Origin: Alkalimonas mucilaginosa | GTDB taxonomy: Bacteria; Pseudomonadota; Gammaproteobacteria; Enterobacterales; Alteromonadaceae | Direction of reading: 5' to 3' | DNA: 64,000 nt | NCBI RefSeq assembly: GCF_036327005.1 | Contig: NZ_JAUGZK010000013.1 | Coordinates: forward strand, 48,512 to 112,511 | Part shown: positions 25,108 to 33,828 of the stretch, one piece after another | Numbering within the stretch: position 1 is the first letter of the stretch | How the letters are laid out: each line of letters starts with the position of its first letter | Position numbers and translations under genes: made by a program | Notes under the pieces: generated by a model | Databases searched by the model: none | What the model saw: the letters and a program-made list of their open reading frames with translations, nothing else | What the model was told of the DNA's origin: nothing

Positions 25108-25237
25108 TATTGGGTCCTTGTTTTTCGTTGTGATATATATATGATAATTTTTGGTATCTATTGCTGTGCTAAGTTGTAGTTGTTATGACTGGTGTCCCTG
25201 CTTTTTGCAGGTGATAGCAAACCAAAAGGAAACAACA

Positions 25238-25432
25238 ATGAAACTAAATCTAAAAAAATCGCAACTGGTGAATTTGTCACATGATAACAAGGTACTTCCT
25301 GAAGAGCTAACCCCGCAAGTTGGTGGTGGTTTTGATGGTGGGACTATCCCCGCAACTCGGGATACCCCCAATCAACCAGGCTGTCCATCCGATCCCTTTG
25401 GCTGGACCAATGCATGCTGTCAAATCCCTTGA
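25238..25432 (+). CDS. Lanthipeptide precursor C
   Basis: A 64-residue precursor from the ATG at 25238 (AAAAGGA upstream). The leader is close to that of A (LKKSQLVNLSHD, KVLPEELTPQV) and ends in three Gly. The ~33-residue core has three Cys and five Ser/Thr. Its end TNACCQIP parallels GCCIIP of precursor A, so A and C may be duplicated genes whose cores diverged. A terminator-like hairpin lies between this gene and lanC. Confidence 0.87.
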   Translation: MKLNLKKSQLVNLSHDNKVLPEELTPQVGGGFDGGTIPATRDTPNQPGCPSDPFGWTNACCQIP

Positions 25433-25454
25433 TTATTCTTGGGTGATAGGGAGT

Positions 25455-25480
25455 AAAGCGAGAGGCTCTCCTCTCGCTTT
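25455..25480 (+). terminator. Perfect hairpin between the precursor block and lanC
   Basis: AAAGCGAGAG and CTCTCGCTTT form a 10-bp stem with a six-base loop, followed by CGTTT. This is the usual place for a partial terminator that keeps precursor transcripts in excess over the modification genes. Confidence 0.65.
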
Positions 25481-25516
25481 CGTTTATCTTAACAGGCTGT
25501 GTAGGAGTTAAGCTTT

Positions 25517-26713
25517 GTGGCTGATACAACCAAAATTAAAAACATTATTGCATTGCTGACTGCGCATATTACCGACAATATGCATCCCCCCTCTCAGCCA
25601 GGGATTTTATCAGGCCGTGCCGGCCAGCTGTTATTTTTATGGTATGCCGCGCGTTGGATCCCCGGCCTCATTTCTGAAAGCCAGTTTGAAGACTTGCTTG
25701 CTGATTTATCACCGAATATGGAAGTGCCCTATGCCATGTGCTTTGGCCATGGACTTTCCGGTATTGCCTGGTTTTACGAAGTCATACTGAATGATACGGA
25801 GTATCAGGCTGAGTTTAATGCCAACAGCGACACTGTATTGCATGACTATGTGCTCTCTGCACAGGGCAATGCTGAGTTTGAATATGTGCTGGGGTTAAAT
25901 GGTATTGCGGCTTACGCAGCAAGACGCGCACATCATGGACAGGGTAAGCAGTTGATTGAGAGTCTTGTTGCAGAGCTCATCGCCAGAGCTCACTTTTTTC
26001 ATGAAAATGAGTGCTCCTGGCCCACACAGCCAACGTCAGCCTATCGTTTGGTGGAAGATAAAGATGAGCAAGAGTTTAACTTAGGTTTGGCTCATGGCGT
26101 GCCGGGAATACTGGCCGCACTGATTGCATTAATTCCTCATTTAGATGAAGAGGATTGCAAGCTTAAGGCGACCAAAGTACTGCGTGCAGGCTGTCACTGG
26201 CTGGTGAAACAGCAGCAGGATCCAGCTACCTATGGCAGTTATTACGCTAATCTGGCGGGGTACCCTGCAAAATCCAGGCTGGGTTGGTGTTATGGCGATC
26301 TTACCATCGCGTTGACTCTGTTTCGGGCAGGTGCCTTGCTGTCTGAGCCGGGCTATTCCAAACTGGCACAGGCTATCAGCCTGCACGCCAGCAGCAGGGG
26401 GCCGACGGATGCCATGATTCAGGATGCCGGGCTTTGCCATGGCGCCGCTGGTCTTATCGTCATTTTTAGCTTGTTACAGCGTTATTACCCTCACCCAGAA
26501 ATAGCTGCTGCATCGGCTCATTGGCGAGACTTTGTGTTGTCGCGTTTTGAAAAACAAGGCTTGGCGGGCTTTAACAAATTAAAAGATGGGCCGGATAATC
26601 TGCACTTTGAAGAAGATTACTCATTCTTAAGTGGCTATGCAGGGGTAGGTCTCTGTTTATTGGTTGCCGCTGGCCAAGAGCCGGATTGGATCGATGCGCT
26701 ATTGCTGGCCTGA
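25517..26713 (+). CDS. lanC: Lanthionine synthetase C-like cyclase LanC
   Basis: A 398-residue protein with a GTG start and AGGAG about ten bases upstream. LanC enzymes join Cys thiols to dehydroalanine or dehydrobutyrine to form thioether rings. The repeated G-x-x-G toroid motifs are seen (FGHGLSGIAWF, LAHGVPGILAAL, WCYGDLTIAL, LCHGAAGLIVIF, LSGYAGVGLCLL). The zinc ligands are present: C258 (WCYG) and C307-H308 (LCHG). Size fits class I LanC (about 400), and no kinase or dehydratase domain is fused, ruling out class II-IV synthetases. It lies between the precursors A-C and lanB. Confidence 0.93.
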   Translation: MADTTKIKNIIALLTAHITDNMHPPSQPGILSGRAGQLLFLWYAARWIPGLISESQFEDLLADLSPNMEVPYAMCFGHGLSGIAWFYEVILNDTEYQAEFNANSDTVLHDYVLSAQGNAEFEYVLGLNGIAAYAARRAHHGQGKQLIESLVAELIARAHFFHENECSWPTQPTSAYRLVEDKDEQEFNLGLAHGVPGILAALIALIPHLDEEDCKLKATKVLRAGCHWLVKQQQDPATYGSYYANLAGYPAKSRLGWCYGDLTIALTLFRAGALLSEPGYSKLAQAISLHASSRGPTDAMIQDAGLCHGAAGLIVIFSLLQRYYPHPEIAAASAHWRDFVLSRFEKQGLAGFNKLKDGPDNLHFEEDYSFLSGYAGVGLCLLVAAGQEPDWIDALLLA

Positions 26714-26737
26714 TAAAAAGAATAAGAAAGGAATGCT

Positions 26738-29700
26738 ATGAGCAGTAAAACCACCCTTATCGCTGACTTTCATGTGGTCAGACTGACGCGCCTTAGTGTG
26801 AGTAAAATCAAACAACTCCCCAAAACGAACCTGGCTTTGCAAGATTATTTGGCCAGTTGGTTAGCGTCTCCTGGGGTACTTGAGGCCATCTATCTGGCCA
26901 GCCCGTCTTTGGCCGAGCGACTTGAACTTTGGCGCAGCAAGCCAGACAGCAAATCAGGCCGTAAAGTGACTGCCGCTTTGTTAAAGTACTTGATTCGCAT
27001 GAGCTGCCGGCCTACCCCTTTTGGGCTTTTTGCCGGTGTTGCGCTGGGAGAGTTTGCTGAAAGCAGCCGGCTAATGCCGGGTGATTTGCTGCAGGATAAA
27101 CGCAAAACCCGTTTGGACATGCATTATCTGAGCACTATGCAACTGCAATGGGCACAGAGTGATGATGGGCGCAAGCAGCTCCGCTACCAGCCCAATACCA
27201 CCTTGTACCCATTAGGTGCCTTTATGCACTACATTGAATCGTATCAATCGTCTGCGCAGCGGCAGTATCGACTGAGCTCGGTAGAACGTGATGAAGCACT
27301 GGAGGCCATGTTACGGCTTGCCACAGCATGCATGACAGAAGCGGAGTTGATCCAGCAATTTAGTGCCGATTTTCCTGATGCTGCAAAAGACGATATTGCG
27401 GACTATGTCCGACAGTTGATTCAAGAGCAAGTGCTGGTGGCCGAGCTGAAGCTGCCCTTAACCAGCGGTCAGCCGGATCAGGCATTTCTGCAGCAGTTAC
27501 TTCAGGCTGGAAATCTCGAGGATAGTACTCAGCTACAGGCTGCTTTGGAACGGTTGGCCTGGATAGATCAGCAACAAGCTGCACAGCCAGATGATTATCA
27601 GGCCATTGTGCAGCAACTCAAGCAGCTAGTGTATCCGGTGTCGGAAAATAAATTATTTCAGACCGATACTTACCGGGCGATGATGCAGAACCAGTTGGAT
27701 AAGGGTGTGGTCACGGTGCTGGAAAAAGCATTGCTGGCATTAAAAGCTCAGAGCTCACCAGCTGAAAGCTCATTTAAAGAGTTTATCGGCAGTTTCCAGC
27801 AGCGTTTTGAAGGTCAGTTTGTACCTTTGTTGCAATTGCTGGATGATGAAGCGGGTATTCCTTACTCCAGTGATACGGGTTATGAAACGCCATTACTGGC
27901 AGGCATCCATATTGCCAGCCGGCGACGCAGTGGCAAAAACCAGCCGCAAAATGCGCTGGAACAGAAGCTGTTATCAGCCATGCAGCAACAGGCGCGAGTA
28001 GCCGTTATTCAATTAAGCAGCGATGACCTTTTAGCCCAGGCCAATAGTGAGACCTTATGGCAACAGCTGCCGGCATCCTTTGCGGCCAATATCAGTTGCT
28101 ATCTTGATAACGAAGGGCAGCCATTGCTGCATTTCCATGGCTGTTCAGGGCCTTCTGGTGCCAATTTGCTGGGGCGCTTCTGCCATTTGGACGATGGCTT
28201 AGAGCAGAAGGTGCGTGCTTATTTAGCCGCAGAAGAAGCCTTGTCGCCCGATGTGGTGTTTGCCGAGGTGGTGCATATGCCTGATGGCAGGCCAGGCAAT
28301 GTGATTGCAAGACCAGCACTGCGTCAGTATGAGATTGTGTTTTTAGCCGATTCGGCTTTGCCGGAACAGCAGCAGATTCAGCTGCAGGATCTCTATGTTT
28401 TTGTCGAGTCCGGGCAGGTGAAACTGTGGTCACGCCGGCTCAATAAACAAGTGATTCCCCGGCTTAGCTCTGCACATAATTACTCCGCACGAAGTCTGGG
28501 CTTGTACCGCTTTCTTTGCATGCTGCAGCATCAACAAGGCAGATTGCCATATTTTAATGCCCCTGCCAGCTTTATGCAGATGGAGCAGCAGCCAAGGGTG
28601 CAATTGGATAATCTCATCTTACATGAGGCGCAGTGGCTGGTAGATCGCAGCCTGCTGCAAGCTTTGGTGATTGATGACATCTGGCAACCGGAAGCCTGGC
28701 ATGCACTGGAGCAGCGCTATCAGTTACCCCGTTATGTCTGCTATGCGGTCAGCGATAATGTGCTGACCATAGACCTGCAAAATCCGCTGTTGCTTACTGC
28801 TTTACTGGATGAAACAAAAAGTCAGCAAAAAGTTCTGCTAAAAGAATCCCTGGCCATGCAATATCAGAGTGCGGTGCGCACTGGGGATGAGGATTTTGTG
28901 CATGAAATCATTGTGCCGCTGTTAAACCCTAAGGCCAAACCTTTTACTACCTTGCACCCCAATCCGGCCAGGCAGTTGGGAATGACCATCCAACGTCGCT
29001 TTGCACCTGGTTCACAGTGGCTAAGTCTTAAAATTTATGCCGCTCAGAGTACGGCTGAGCTGGTGCTAAGCGATATCCTGGCTCCTTTCCTAAAGCAGTG
29101 TCAGCAACAGGGGCTGTTTACGCAATGGTTTTTTATTCGCTATGGCGATCCGGACTGGCATCTGCGAGTACGCCTGCGTGGTGAACCTGCCATGCTCTAT
29201 GGCCAGGTACTGCCGCTGTTACAGCAGCGACTGGCTCCCTGGTTGGAAAGTGGCCGGCTGCATAAAACCGAGCTGTTTACCTATCAACGTGAGGTTGAGC
29301 GCTATGGTGGCGATGCCGCTATGGTGTGGGTCGAGCGGCTTTTTCAAGTCGATAGCAGTTTGGTGCTCGATACCTTGGCACTAATTCGTGAATATGGCGA
29401 GTCGGTTCGCTGGCGCATGGCACTACAGGGGGTGGACGCTCTGCTGACAGCCTTTGGTTATCAGGCGGGACAAAAGTTGGCGCTGATTAGTGAGTTGCGA
29501 CAGGGCTTCGGGCAGGAATTTCAGGAGCATGCGCAGCTGCGCACGCAACTGGGCAAGAAGTATCGTGAATACAGTTCACAGATAGAACAAGACTTCCGGG
29601 CGCTGGCAACAGGCAGCAACGAACAGCCATTGCAACAGATGCTGCAGCTCAGACAGCAGTTGTTGCAACAGCTGGGCCCAATTACTGCAGAGCTATTAGT

Positions 29701-29887
29701 GTTGCAACAGCAAGCGCAGCTTAGTTGTTCGCTGGATTCGTTAATGCATTCGCTGCTGCATATGTTTAACAACCGAATTTTTAAAGCCTACGGTCGTGAG
29801 CAGGAGTTTGTGGTGTATGACTTTTTACGGCGCTTGTATCTGGCGGAGCAAAGTAAACAGCAACGGCAACAACAGCATGCTGGCTAA
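26738..29887 (+). CDS. lanB: Class I lantibiotic dehydratase LanB, full length
   Basis: A 1049-residue enzyme with AAAGGA before its ATG. Class I LanB glutamylates precursor Ser/Thr using glutamyl-tRNA and then eliminates glutamate to give dehydro residues. The N-terminal dehydratase domain carries the conserved R-x-x-x-RPTPFG block (87-96), with HYL following. Residues from ~755 on form the SpaB_C/elimination-type domain: SQWLSLKIYA, WFFIRYGDPDWHLRVRLRG, and the later FTYQREVERYGG and HSLLHMFNNR. Both halves sit on one chain, as in NisB (993 residues), unlike the split LanB of thiopeptide loci. The gene lies 24 bases after lanC, so the two are co-transcribed. Confidence 0.95.
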   Translation: MSSKTTLIADFHVVRLTRLSVSKIKQLPKTNLALQDYLASWLASPGVLEAIYLASPSLAERLELWRSKPDSKSGRKVTAALLKYLIRMSCRPTPFGLFAGVALGEFAESSRLMPGDLLQDKRKTRLDMHYLSTMQLQWAQSDDGRKQLRYQPNTTLYPLGAFMHYIESYQSSAQRQYRLSSVERDEALEAMLRLATACMTEAELIQQFSADFPDAAKDDIADYVRQLIQEQVLVAELKLPLTSGQPDQAFLQQLLQAGNLEDSTQLQAALERLAWIDQQQAAQPDDYQAIVQQLKQLVYPVSENKLFQTDTYRAMMQNQLDKGVVTVLEKALLALKAQSSPAESSFKEFIGSFQQRFEGQFVPLLQLLDDEAGIPYSSDTGYETPLLAGIHIASRRRSGKNQPQNALEQKLLSAMQQQARVAVIQLSSDDLLAQANSETLWQQLPASFAANISCYLDNEGQPLLHFHGCSGPSGANLLGRFCHLDDGLEQKVRAYLAAEEALSPDVVFAEVVHMPDGRPGNVIARPALRQYEIVFLADSALPEQQQIQLQDLYVFVESGQVKLWSRRLNKQVIPRLSSAHNYSARSLGLYRFLCMLQHQQGRLPYFNAPASFMQMEQQPRVQLDNLILHEAQWLVDRSLLQALVIDDIWQPEAWHALEQRYQLPRYVCYAVSDNVLTIDLQNPLLLTALLDETKSQQKVLLKESLAMQYQSAVRTGDEDFVHEIIVPLLNPKAKPFTTLHPNPARQLGMTIQRRFAPGSQWLSLKIYAAQSTAELVLSDILAPFLKQCQQQGLFTQWFFIRYGDPDWHLRVRLRGEPAMLYGQVLPLLQQRLAPWLESGRLHKTELFTYQREVERYGGDAAMVWVERLFQVDSSLVLDTLALIREYGESVRWRMALQGVDALLTAFGYQAGQKLALISELRQGFGQEFQEHAQLRTQLGKKYREYSSQIEQDFRALATGSNEQPLQQMLQLRQQLLQQLGPITAELLVLQQQAQLSCSLDSLMHSLLHMFNNRIFKAYGREQEFVVYDFLRRLYLAEQSKQQRQQQHAG

Positions 29888-30039
29888 CAGTTGTCGTTGA
29901 TATCGAGTCTGGATGATCCATCCGACAGGTCTGATAGCCCGAAAAGTAAGTTGTGCAAGGCTATGGACTCACCTGGCCAATACGTAATTAAAGTAGTAGT
30001 ACTGGTTTAAGTAATCGTAACCCAAAGGAACAGAATCGT

Positions 30040-30276
30040 ATGAAGCTTACCTTACAAAAAAAGACGTTAATCAACTTGTCGATGGACTCTGCGCAGTTGC
30101 CCATTGGCCTGACACCTCAAGTCGCGGCGGGGCAGGGCTTTCCGTCAGAGCGTGGCTGCACAGGCCATCTGGACTGCAATACAATCTCACAATACAACTG
30201 CGATACTTTGATTGAGTGCGGCCCGTCCTATGCTGTGGCTTGTAAAACCATCCCTTGCCATACCGTAGAGTGTTAA
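30040..30276 (+). CDS. Lanthipeptide precursor D, seven-cysteine core
   Basis: A 78-residue precursor with AAAGGAA upstream. The leader matches the other three (INLSMD, QLP, LTPQV) but ends A-A-G instead of A-G-G. The core of about 47 residues has seven Cys and eight Ser/Thr spaced at intervals of 5-8, and it ends in Cys. It is the longest and most Cys-rich core. It lies downstream of lanB, separated by 152 bases, and ends in its own terminator, so it is probably a separate transcript. Seven thioether rings would be possible; some Cys may instead form disulfides. Confidence 0.85.
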   Translation: MKLTLQKKTLINLSMDSAQLPIGLTPQVAAGQGFPSERGCTGHLDCNTISQYNCDTLIECGPSYAVACKTIPCHTVEC

Positions 30277-30283
30277 AACAAGC

Positions 30284-30312
30284 TGAACCTGTCGGTTGAC
30301 AGGTTCACTTTT
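30284..30312 (+). terminator. Intrinsic terminator after precursor D
   Basis: A perfect 10-bp stem, TGAACCTGTC / GACAGGTTCA, with a GGTT loop is followed by CTTTTT. It separates precursor D from the export genes, which then need their own promoter in 30313-30436; a TATAGT box near 30323 is a possible -10. Confidence 0.85.
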
Positions 30313-30436
30313 TGCTTGTGTTATAGTTACATCCATTATGTAGGATGAATCAGGATCCTTAAGTGCTTTTTACAGCAGAATTCTTACCGGGGTATGTGTC
30401 AGTGATAAGCTGGAATTGTGAGGCGACAGAGCGGGT

Positions 30437-31678
30437 ATGAAATCTCTTTTCCGTGAACAGGTCCTGACCCAGCAAAGTGCACGCATGCAAGGTGAAGTCA
30501 GTTTGGTGCAAGTGCCTGCTTTTGCCTGGCTTACTGGCTTGATCGCCTTTATTGTGGTGTGCTCGCTGATTTTCCTGCTGAGTGGCAGTTACAGCCGCAA
30601 AGCGGTGGTCTTTGGTGTATTGCAGCCACAGCAGGGAGTGATTCGGGTGCAAGCCTCTCAGTCCGGTACTGTGGAGCAATTATTGGTGCAGGAAGGCGAT
30701 TGGGTGGAAGCCGGTCAACCCTTGCTGCAGCTAACCATGCAACATTTCTCCTCAGAGCATTCCGAGCTGAATGCTTCACTGCAACAGGAGCTGGCTGCTA
30801 TTCTGGCCAACCTGCAGCAGCAAAAACAGCAGGAGTTAAGCCGTTTTAGCATTCGGACACAAGAAATCAATGAGCGGGTGCTGAACCTGGAGCAACAGCT
30901 TGAGCAAGTGCTGCAACAGCAAGCGACTTTTCAGCAGCGCTTAGCGTTAAATCAGCATTTGGTGGAGCAGCTTTCACAGCTATCCGGCACTGGTTTTATT
31001 TCCAATCTGGAGCTCAGCAGGCAGCAAGATACGCTGTTGTCGTTGCAGCAACAGGATCAGGTTCTGCAAGGCCAGCAACTCACCCTGCAAGAGCAGTTAA
31101 AGCAACAGCAAAGTCTGCAACAACAGCTACCGCTGGAGCACCAGGCCACGCTGGCACAACTGGATAATCAAATCTCAGAGCTGCGTAATCAACTGACACG
31201 CTTGCAGCATGAGCAAAGCAGCATGATCCGAGCGCCGAAGGCCGGTACCGTCAGTGGCATTTTGCCTAGGCCTGGCCATTTTATGAATGCGGGCAATAGT
31301 GTGTTGAGTTTATTGCCCGAAGGGGCCGAACTGGAAGCTATCGTCTATGTCCCAACCAGCGCCATTGCGTTTATTGAACCTGGCCAGGATGTCCGGTTGC
31401 GTTTTCATGCATTTCCCTATGAACGGTTTGGTGTGCATCAGGGGCAGGTGCGGGAGGTGAGCCATACCGTCCTGTTACCCGAGGAAGTGCCAGAGATGAC
31501 GTTGCAGGAGCCCAGTTACCGGGTGCGGGTGCAGCTGTCTGCGCAGCAGATCCAGGCTTACAATCGTGACTTGCCACTACGGGCGGGTATGACCCTGGAT
31601 GGCGATATTATCACCGAGCGTCGCAGCCTGTTGCAGTGGCTGTTTGATCCGATTTATAGCTTGAAAGGACAGTTGTAA
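30437..31678 (+). CDS. HlyD-family membrane fusion protein of the peptide exporter
   Basis: A 413-residue periplasmic adaptor. A short cytoplasmic N-terminus is followed by one membrane helix (~29-49, AFAWLTGLIAFIVVCSLIFLL), a biotinyl-lipoyl-like half-motif (GVIRVQASQSGTVEQLLVQEGDWVEAGQPL, in pieces), ~170 residues of Gln/Leu-rich coiled coil, a second lipoyl half (IRAPKAGTVSGIL) and a beta-barrel domain. In type I secretion it bridges the ABC exporter and a TolC-like outer-membrane channel, which is not in this window. It overlaps the exporter start by one base (TAATG), so the two are translated together. Confidence 0.92.
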   Translation: MKSLFREQVLTQQSARMQGEVSLVQVPAFAWLTGLIAFIVVCSLIFLLSGSYSRKAVVFGVLQPQQGVIRVQASQSGTVEQLLVQEGDWVEAGQPLLQLTMQHFSSEHSELNASLQQELAAILANLQQQKQQELSRFSIRTQEINERVLNLEQQLEQVLQQQATFQQRLALNQHLVEQLSQLSGTGFISNLELSRQQDTLLSLQQQDQVLQGQQLTLQEQLKQQQSLQQQLPLEHQATLAQLDNQISELRNQLTRLQHEQSSMIRAPKAGTVSGILPRPGHFMNAGNSVLSLLPEGAELEAIVYVPTSAIAFIEPGQDVRLRFHAFPYERFGVHQGQVREVSHTVLLPEEVPEMTLQEPSYRVRVQLSAQQIQAYNRDLPLRAGMTLDGDIITERRSLLQWLFDPIYSLKGQL

Positions 31679-33774
31679 TGCAGGCCATGACCGAGAAACT
31701 GACATTCTGGCAGCGAAGTAGCCTGCCGATGGTGCACCAAACCGAAGCGGCGGAGTGCGGTCTTGCCTGTATGGCGATGGTGGCGGGTTTTCATGGTTAC
31801 CAGGCCAGCCTGAATGAATTGCGGCAAAAATTCTCCCTGTCCATTGAAGGTTGTACCTTGCTCGATCTGATGAATTTTGCCGAAAAGCTGCAACTATCAA
31901 GCCGGCCACTTAGAATTGAGCTGGAGGATTTGGCAGCACTTAAGACACCTTGCATCTTGCACTGGGATTTGAATCACTTTGTGGTGTTAAAAGCAGTGCA
32001 GGCCAGGCATGTCATTATTCACGATCCGGCCATGGGGCTGCGCAAGCTGACGCTGGAAGAAGCCAGTAAACACTTTACCGGTGTAGCACTGGAGTTGTTA
32101 CCAACCAATGAGTTCAAGCTTAAACCCGGTCAAAGTCGGTTGGGTTTGGCCAATTTCTGGACAAAAATTACTGGCCTGAAGCGTTCTTTGCTGTTGCTTT
32201 TTACCTTATCCATTTTGTTGCAGGTGTTTACTCTGGTTGCACCCTATTACATGCAACTGGTCATCGATGATGTGATTTTAACCAGCGATACCAGCTTGTT
32301 ACTGGTACTGGCGCTTGGCTTTGCGCTGGTGCTGTTGTTTGAAGTGGCCACCAGCGCAGTGCGGGGGTTCGTATTGTTGCATTTTGGCAACTTACTGAAT
32401 ATCCAGATGGCGGGTAACTTATTTCATCACTTAATCCGTTTACCGCTAAGCTATTTTGAAAAGCGCCATATGGGTGATGTGGTCTCCCGTTTTGGCTCGT
32501 TGCGCCAGGTGCGTGAGCTGTTAACTACCGGGGTTATTGAAGCTTTAATCGATGGCCTGATGGCGGTTGCGATTTTGGCTGTAATTCTTATCTACAGCCC
32601 AATGCTGAGTCTGGTCGTACTGGCGGCCGTGTTGTTGTATGCCGGCTTTCGGTTAGTGATGTATCGTTCACTGCGTGCTGTGTCTGAGCAGGAGATTCTG
32701 GCTCAGGCGAAAGAAAACTCCAACTTTATGGAGACAGTACGCGGTATCCAGACCATTAAACTCTTTGGTTCAGAAGCCAAGCGGGAAGGGTTGTGGCAGA
32801 ACCATTTTATTGATGCGACCAATCAATCCATTCGCCTTGGTGTCTTCAATATTTCCTATCAGACGGTTAATCGGCTGCTGTTTGGCCTGGAGAATATTCT
32901 GGTGGTGTATCTGGCGGCGCTGCTGGTTATTGATGGTGGCTTTAGTACCGGGATGCTGTTTGCCTTTATAGCGTACAAAAGTCAGTTTATGGACAGAATG
33001 GCGCGCCTGGTAGAAAAGATGATTCAGTTCCGTATGCTCAGTCTGCACTTTGAGCGTTTGGGGGATATTGCCCTGACCGCCAAAGAGCAGGTGCATCCGG
33101 CACAGGAGCGTGAGCAGCGGGTACTGCAAGGTCGGCTGGAGCTGCGTAACATTGACTTCTCCTACAGCGATGTCACCAAGCCGGTGTTGCAGGATGTTAG
33201 CCTGGTGATTGAACCCGGTGAGTCTGTGGCTCTGGTTGGCCCTTCTGGTTGTGGTAAAACTACTCTGATGAAGGTGATGCTGGGCTTGTTGCAGCCATCA
33301 AAGGGTGAGGTGCTGGTGGATGACATACCACTGCCGCAGTTGGGGTTGGCCAATTACCGGCGCCAGATAGCTGCGGTGATGCAGGATGATCAGCTGCTAT
33401 CCGGCTCCATTCGCGACAACATTGTGTTTTTTGAAGAGCAGTACGATATGCGCCGGGTCGTGGAATGCGCCCAAATGGCCGCGGTGCACCAGGACATCGA
33501 GCAGATGCCGATGGGCTACAACAGCCTGATTGGCGATATGGGCTCAGCGCTGTCGGGCGGGCAAAAACAACGTATTCTGCTGGCCCGGGCGTTGTACCGA
33601 CAACCGCAAATTCTGTTTTTGGATGAGGCGACCAGTCATTTGGATACCAAAACGGAGTCCTATGTCAGCAAAGCCATTCAGCAATTGCACATCACCCGGG
33701 TGGTGATCGCTCACCGGCCAGAGACAATTGCCTCGGTAGATAGGGTGATTGAATTAAACGCGCATCAAATATAA
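31678..33774 (+). CDS. C39 peptidase-containing ABC exporter (LanT-like)
   Basis: A 698-residue bifunctional protein. Residues ~15-140 are a C39 peptidase with catalytic C27 (EAAECGLAC), H100 (DLNHFVVL) and D116 (IHDPA), plus oxyanion Gln21. It would cut after the double-Gly-type leader end. About six membrane helices follow (~165-450). The ATPase domain has Walker A GPSGCGKTT (from ~521), LSGGQ (~625), Walker B ILFLDEA (~645) and the His switch VVIAHRPE. All catalytic residues look intact. In Gram-negative bacteria such exporters work with HlyD and TolC to send peptides out in one step. Confidence 0.95.
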   Translation: MQAMTEKLTFWQRSSLPMVHQTEAAECGLACMAMVAGFHGYQASLNELRQKFSLSIEGCTLLDLMNFAEKLQLSSRPLRIELEDLAALKTPCILHWDLNHFVVLKAVQARHVIIHDPAMGLRKLTLEEASKHFTGVALELLPTNEFKLKPGQSRLGLANFWTKITGLKRSLLLLFTLSILLQVFTLVAPYYMQLVIDDVILTSDTSLLLVLALGFALVLLFEVATSAVRGFVLLHFGNLLNIQMAGNLFHHLIRLPLSYFEKRHMGDVVSRFGSLRQVRELLTTGVIEALIDGLMAVAILAVILIYSPMLSLVVLAAVLLYAGFRLVMYRSLRAVSEQEILAQAKENSNFMETVRGIQTIKLFGSEAKREGLWQNHFIDATNQSIRLGVFNISYQTVNRLLFGLENILVVYLAALLVIDGGFSTGMLFAFIAYKSQFMDRMARLVEKMIQFRMLSLHFERLGDIALTAKEQVHPAQEREQRVLQGRLELRNIDFSYSDVTKPVLQDVSLVIEPGESVALVGPSGCGKTTLMKVMLGLLQPSKGEVLVDDIPLPQLGLANYRRQIAAVMQDDQLLSGSIRDNIVFFEEQYDMRRVVECAQMAAVHQDIEQMPMGYNSLIGDMGSALSGGQKQRILLARALYRQPQILFLDEATSHLDTKTESYVSKAIQQLHITRVVIAHRPETIASVDRVIELNAHQI

Positions 33775-33828
33775 AAATCATTGCTAAACAATGCTTTATA
33801 TGGGCAAAAGCAAAGGCATAGCCTCTGC

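Noticed and set aside
25517..29887. A class II (LanM) or class III/IV synthetase assignment
   Set aside because: Dehydratase and cyclase are separate chains with LanB and LanC motifs; no LanM, kinase or lyase domain is present.
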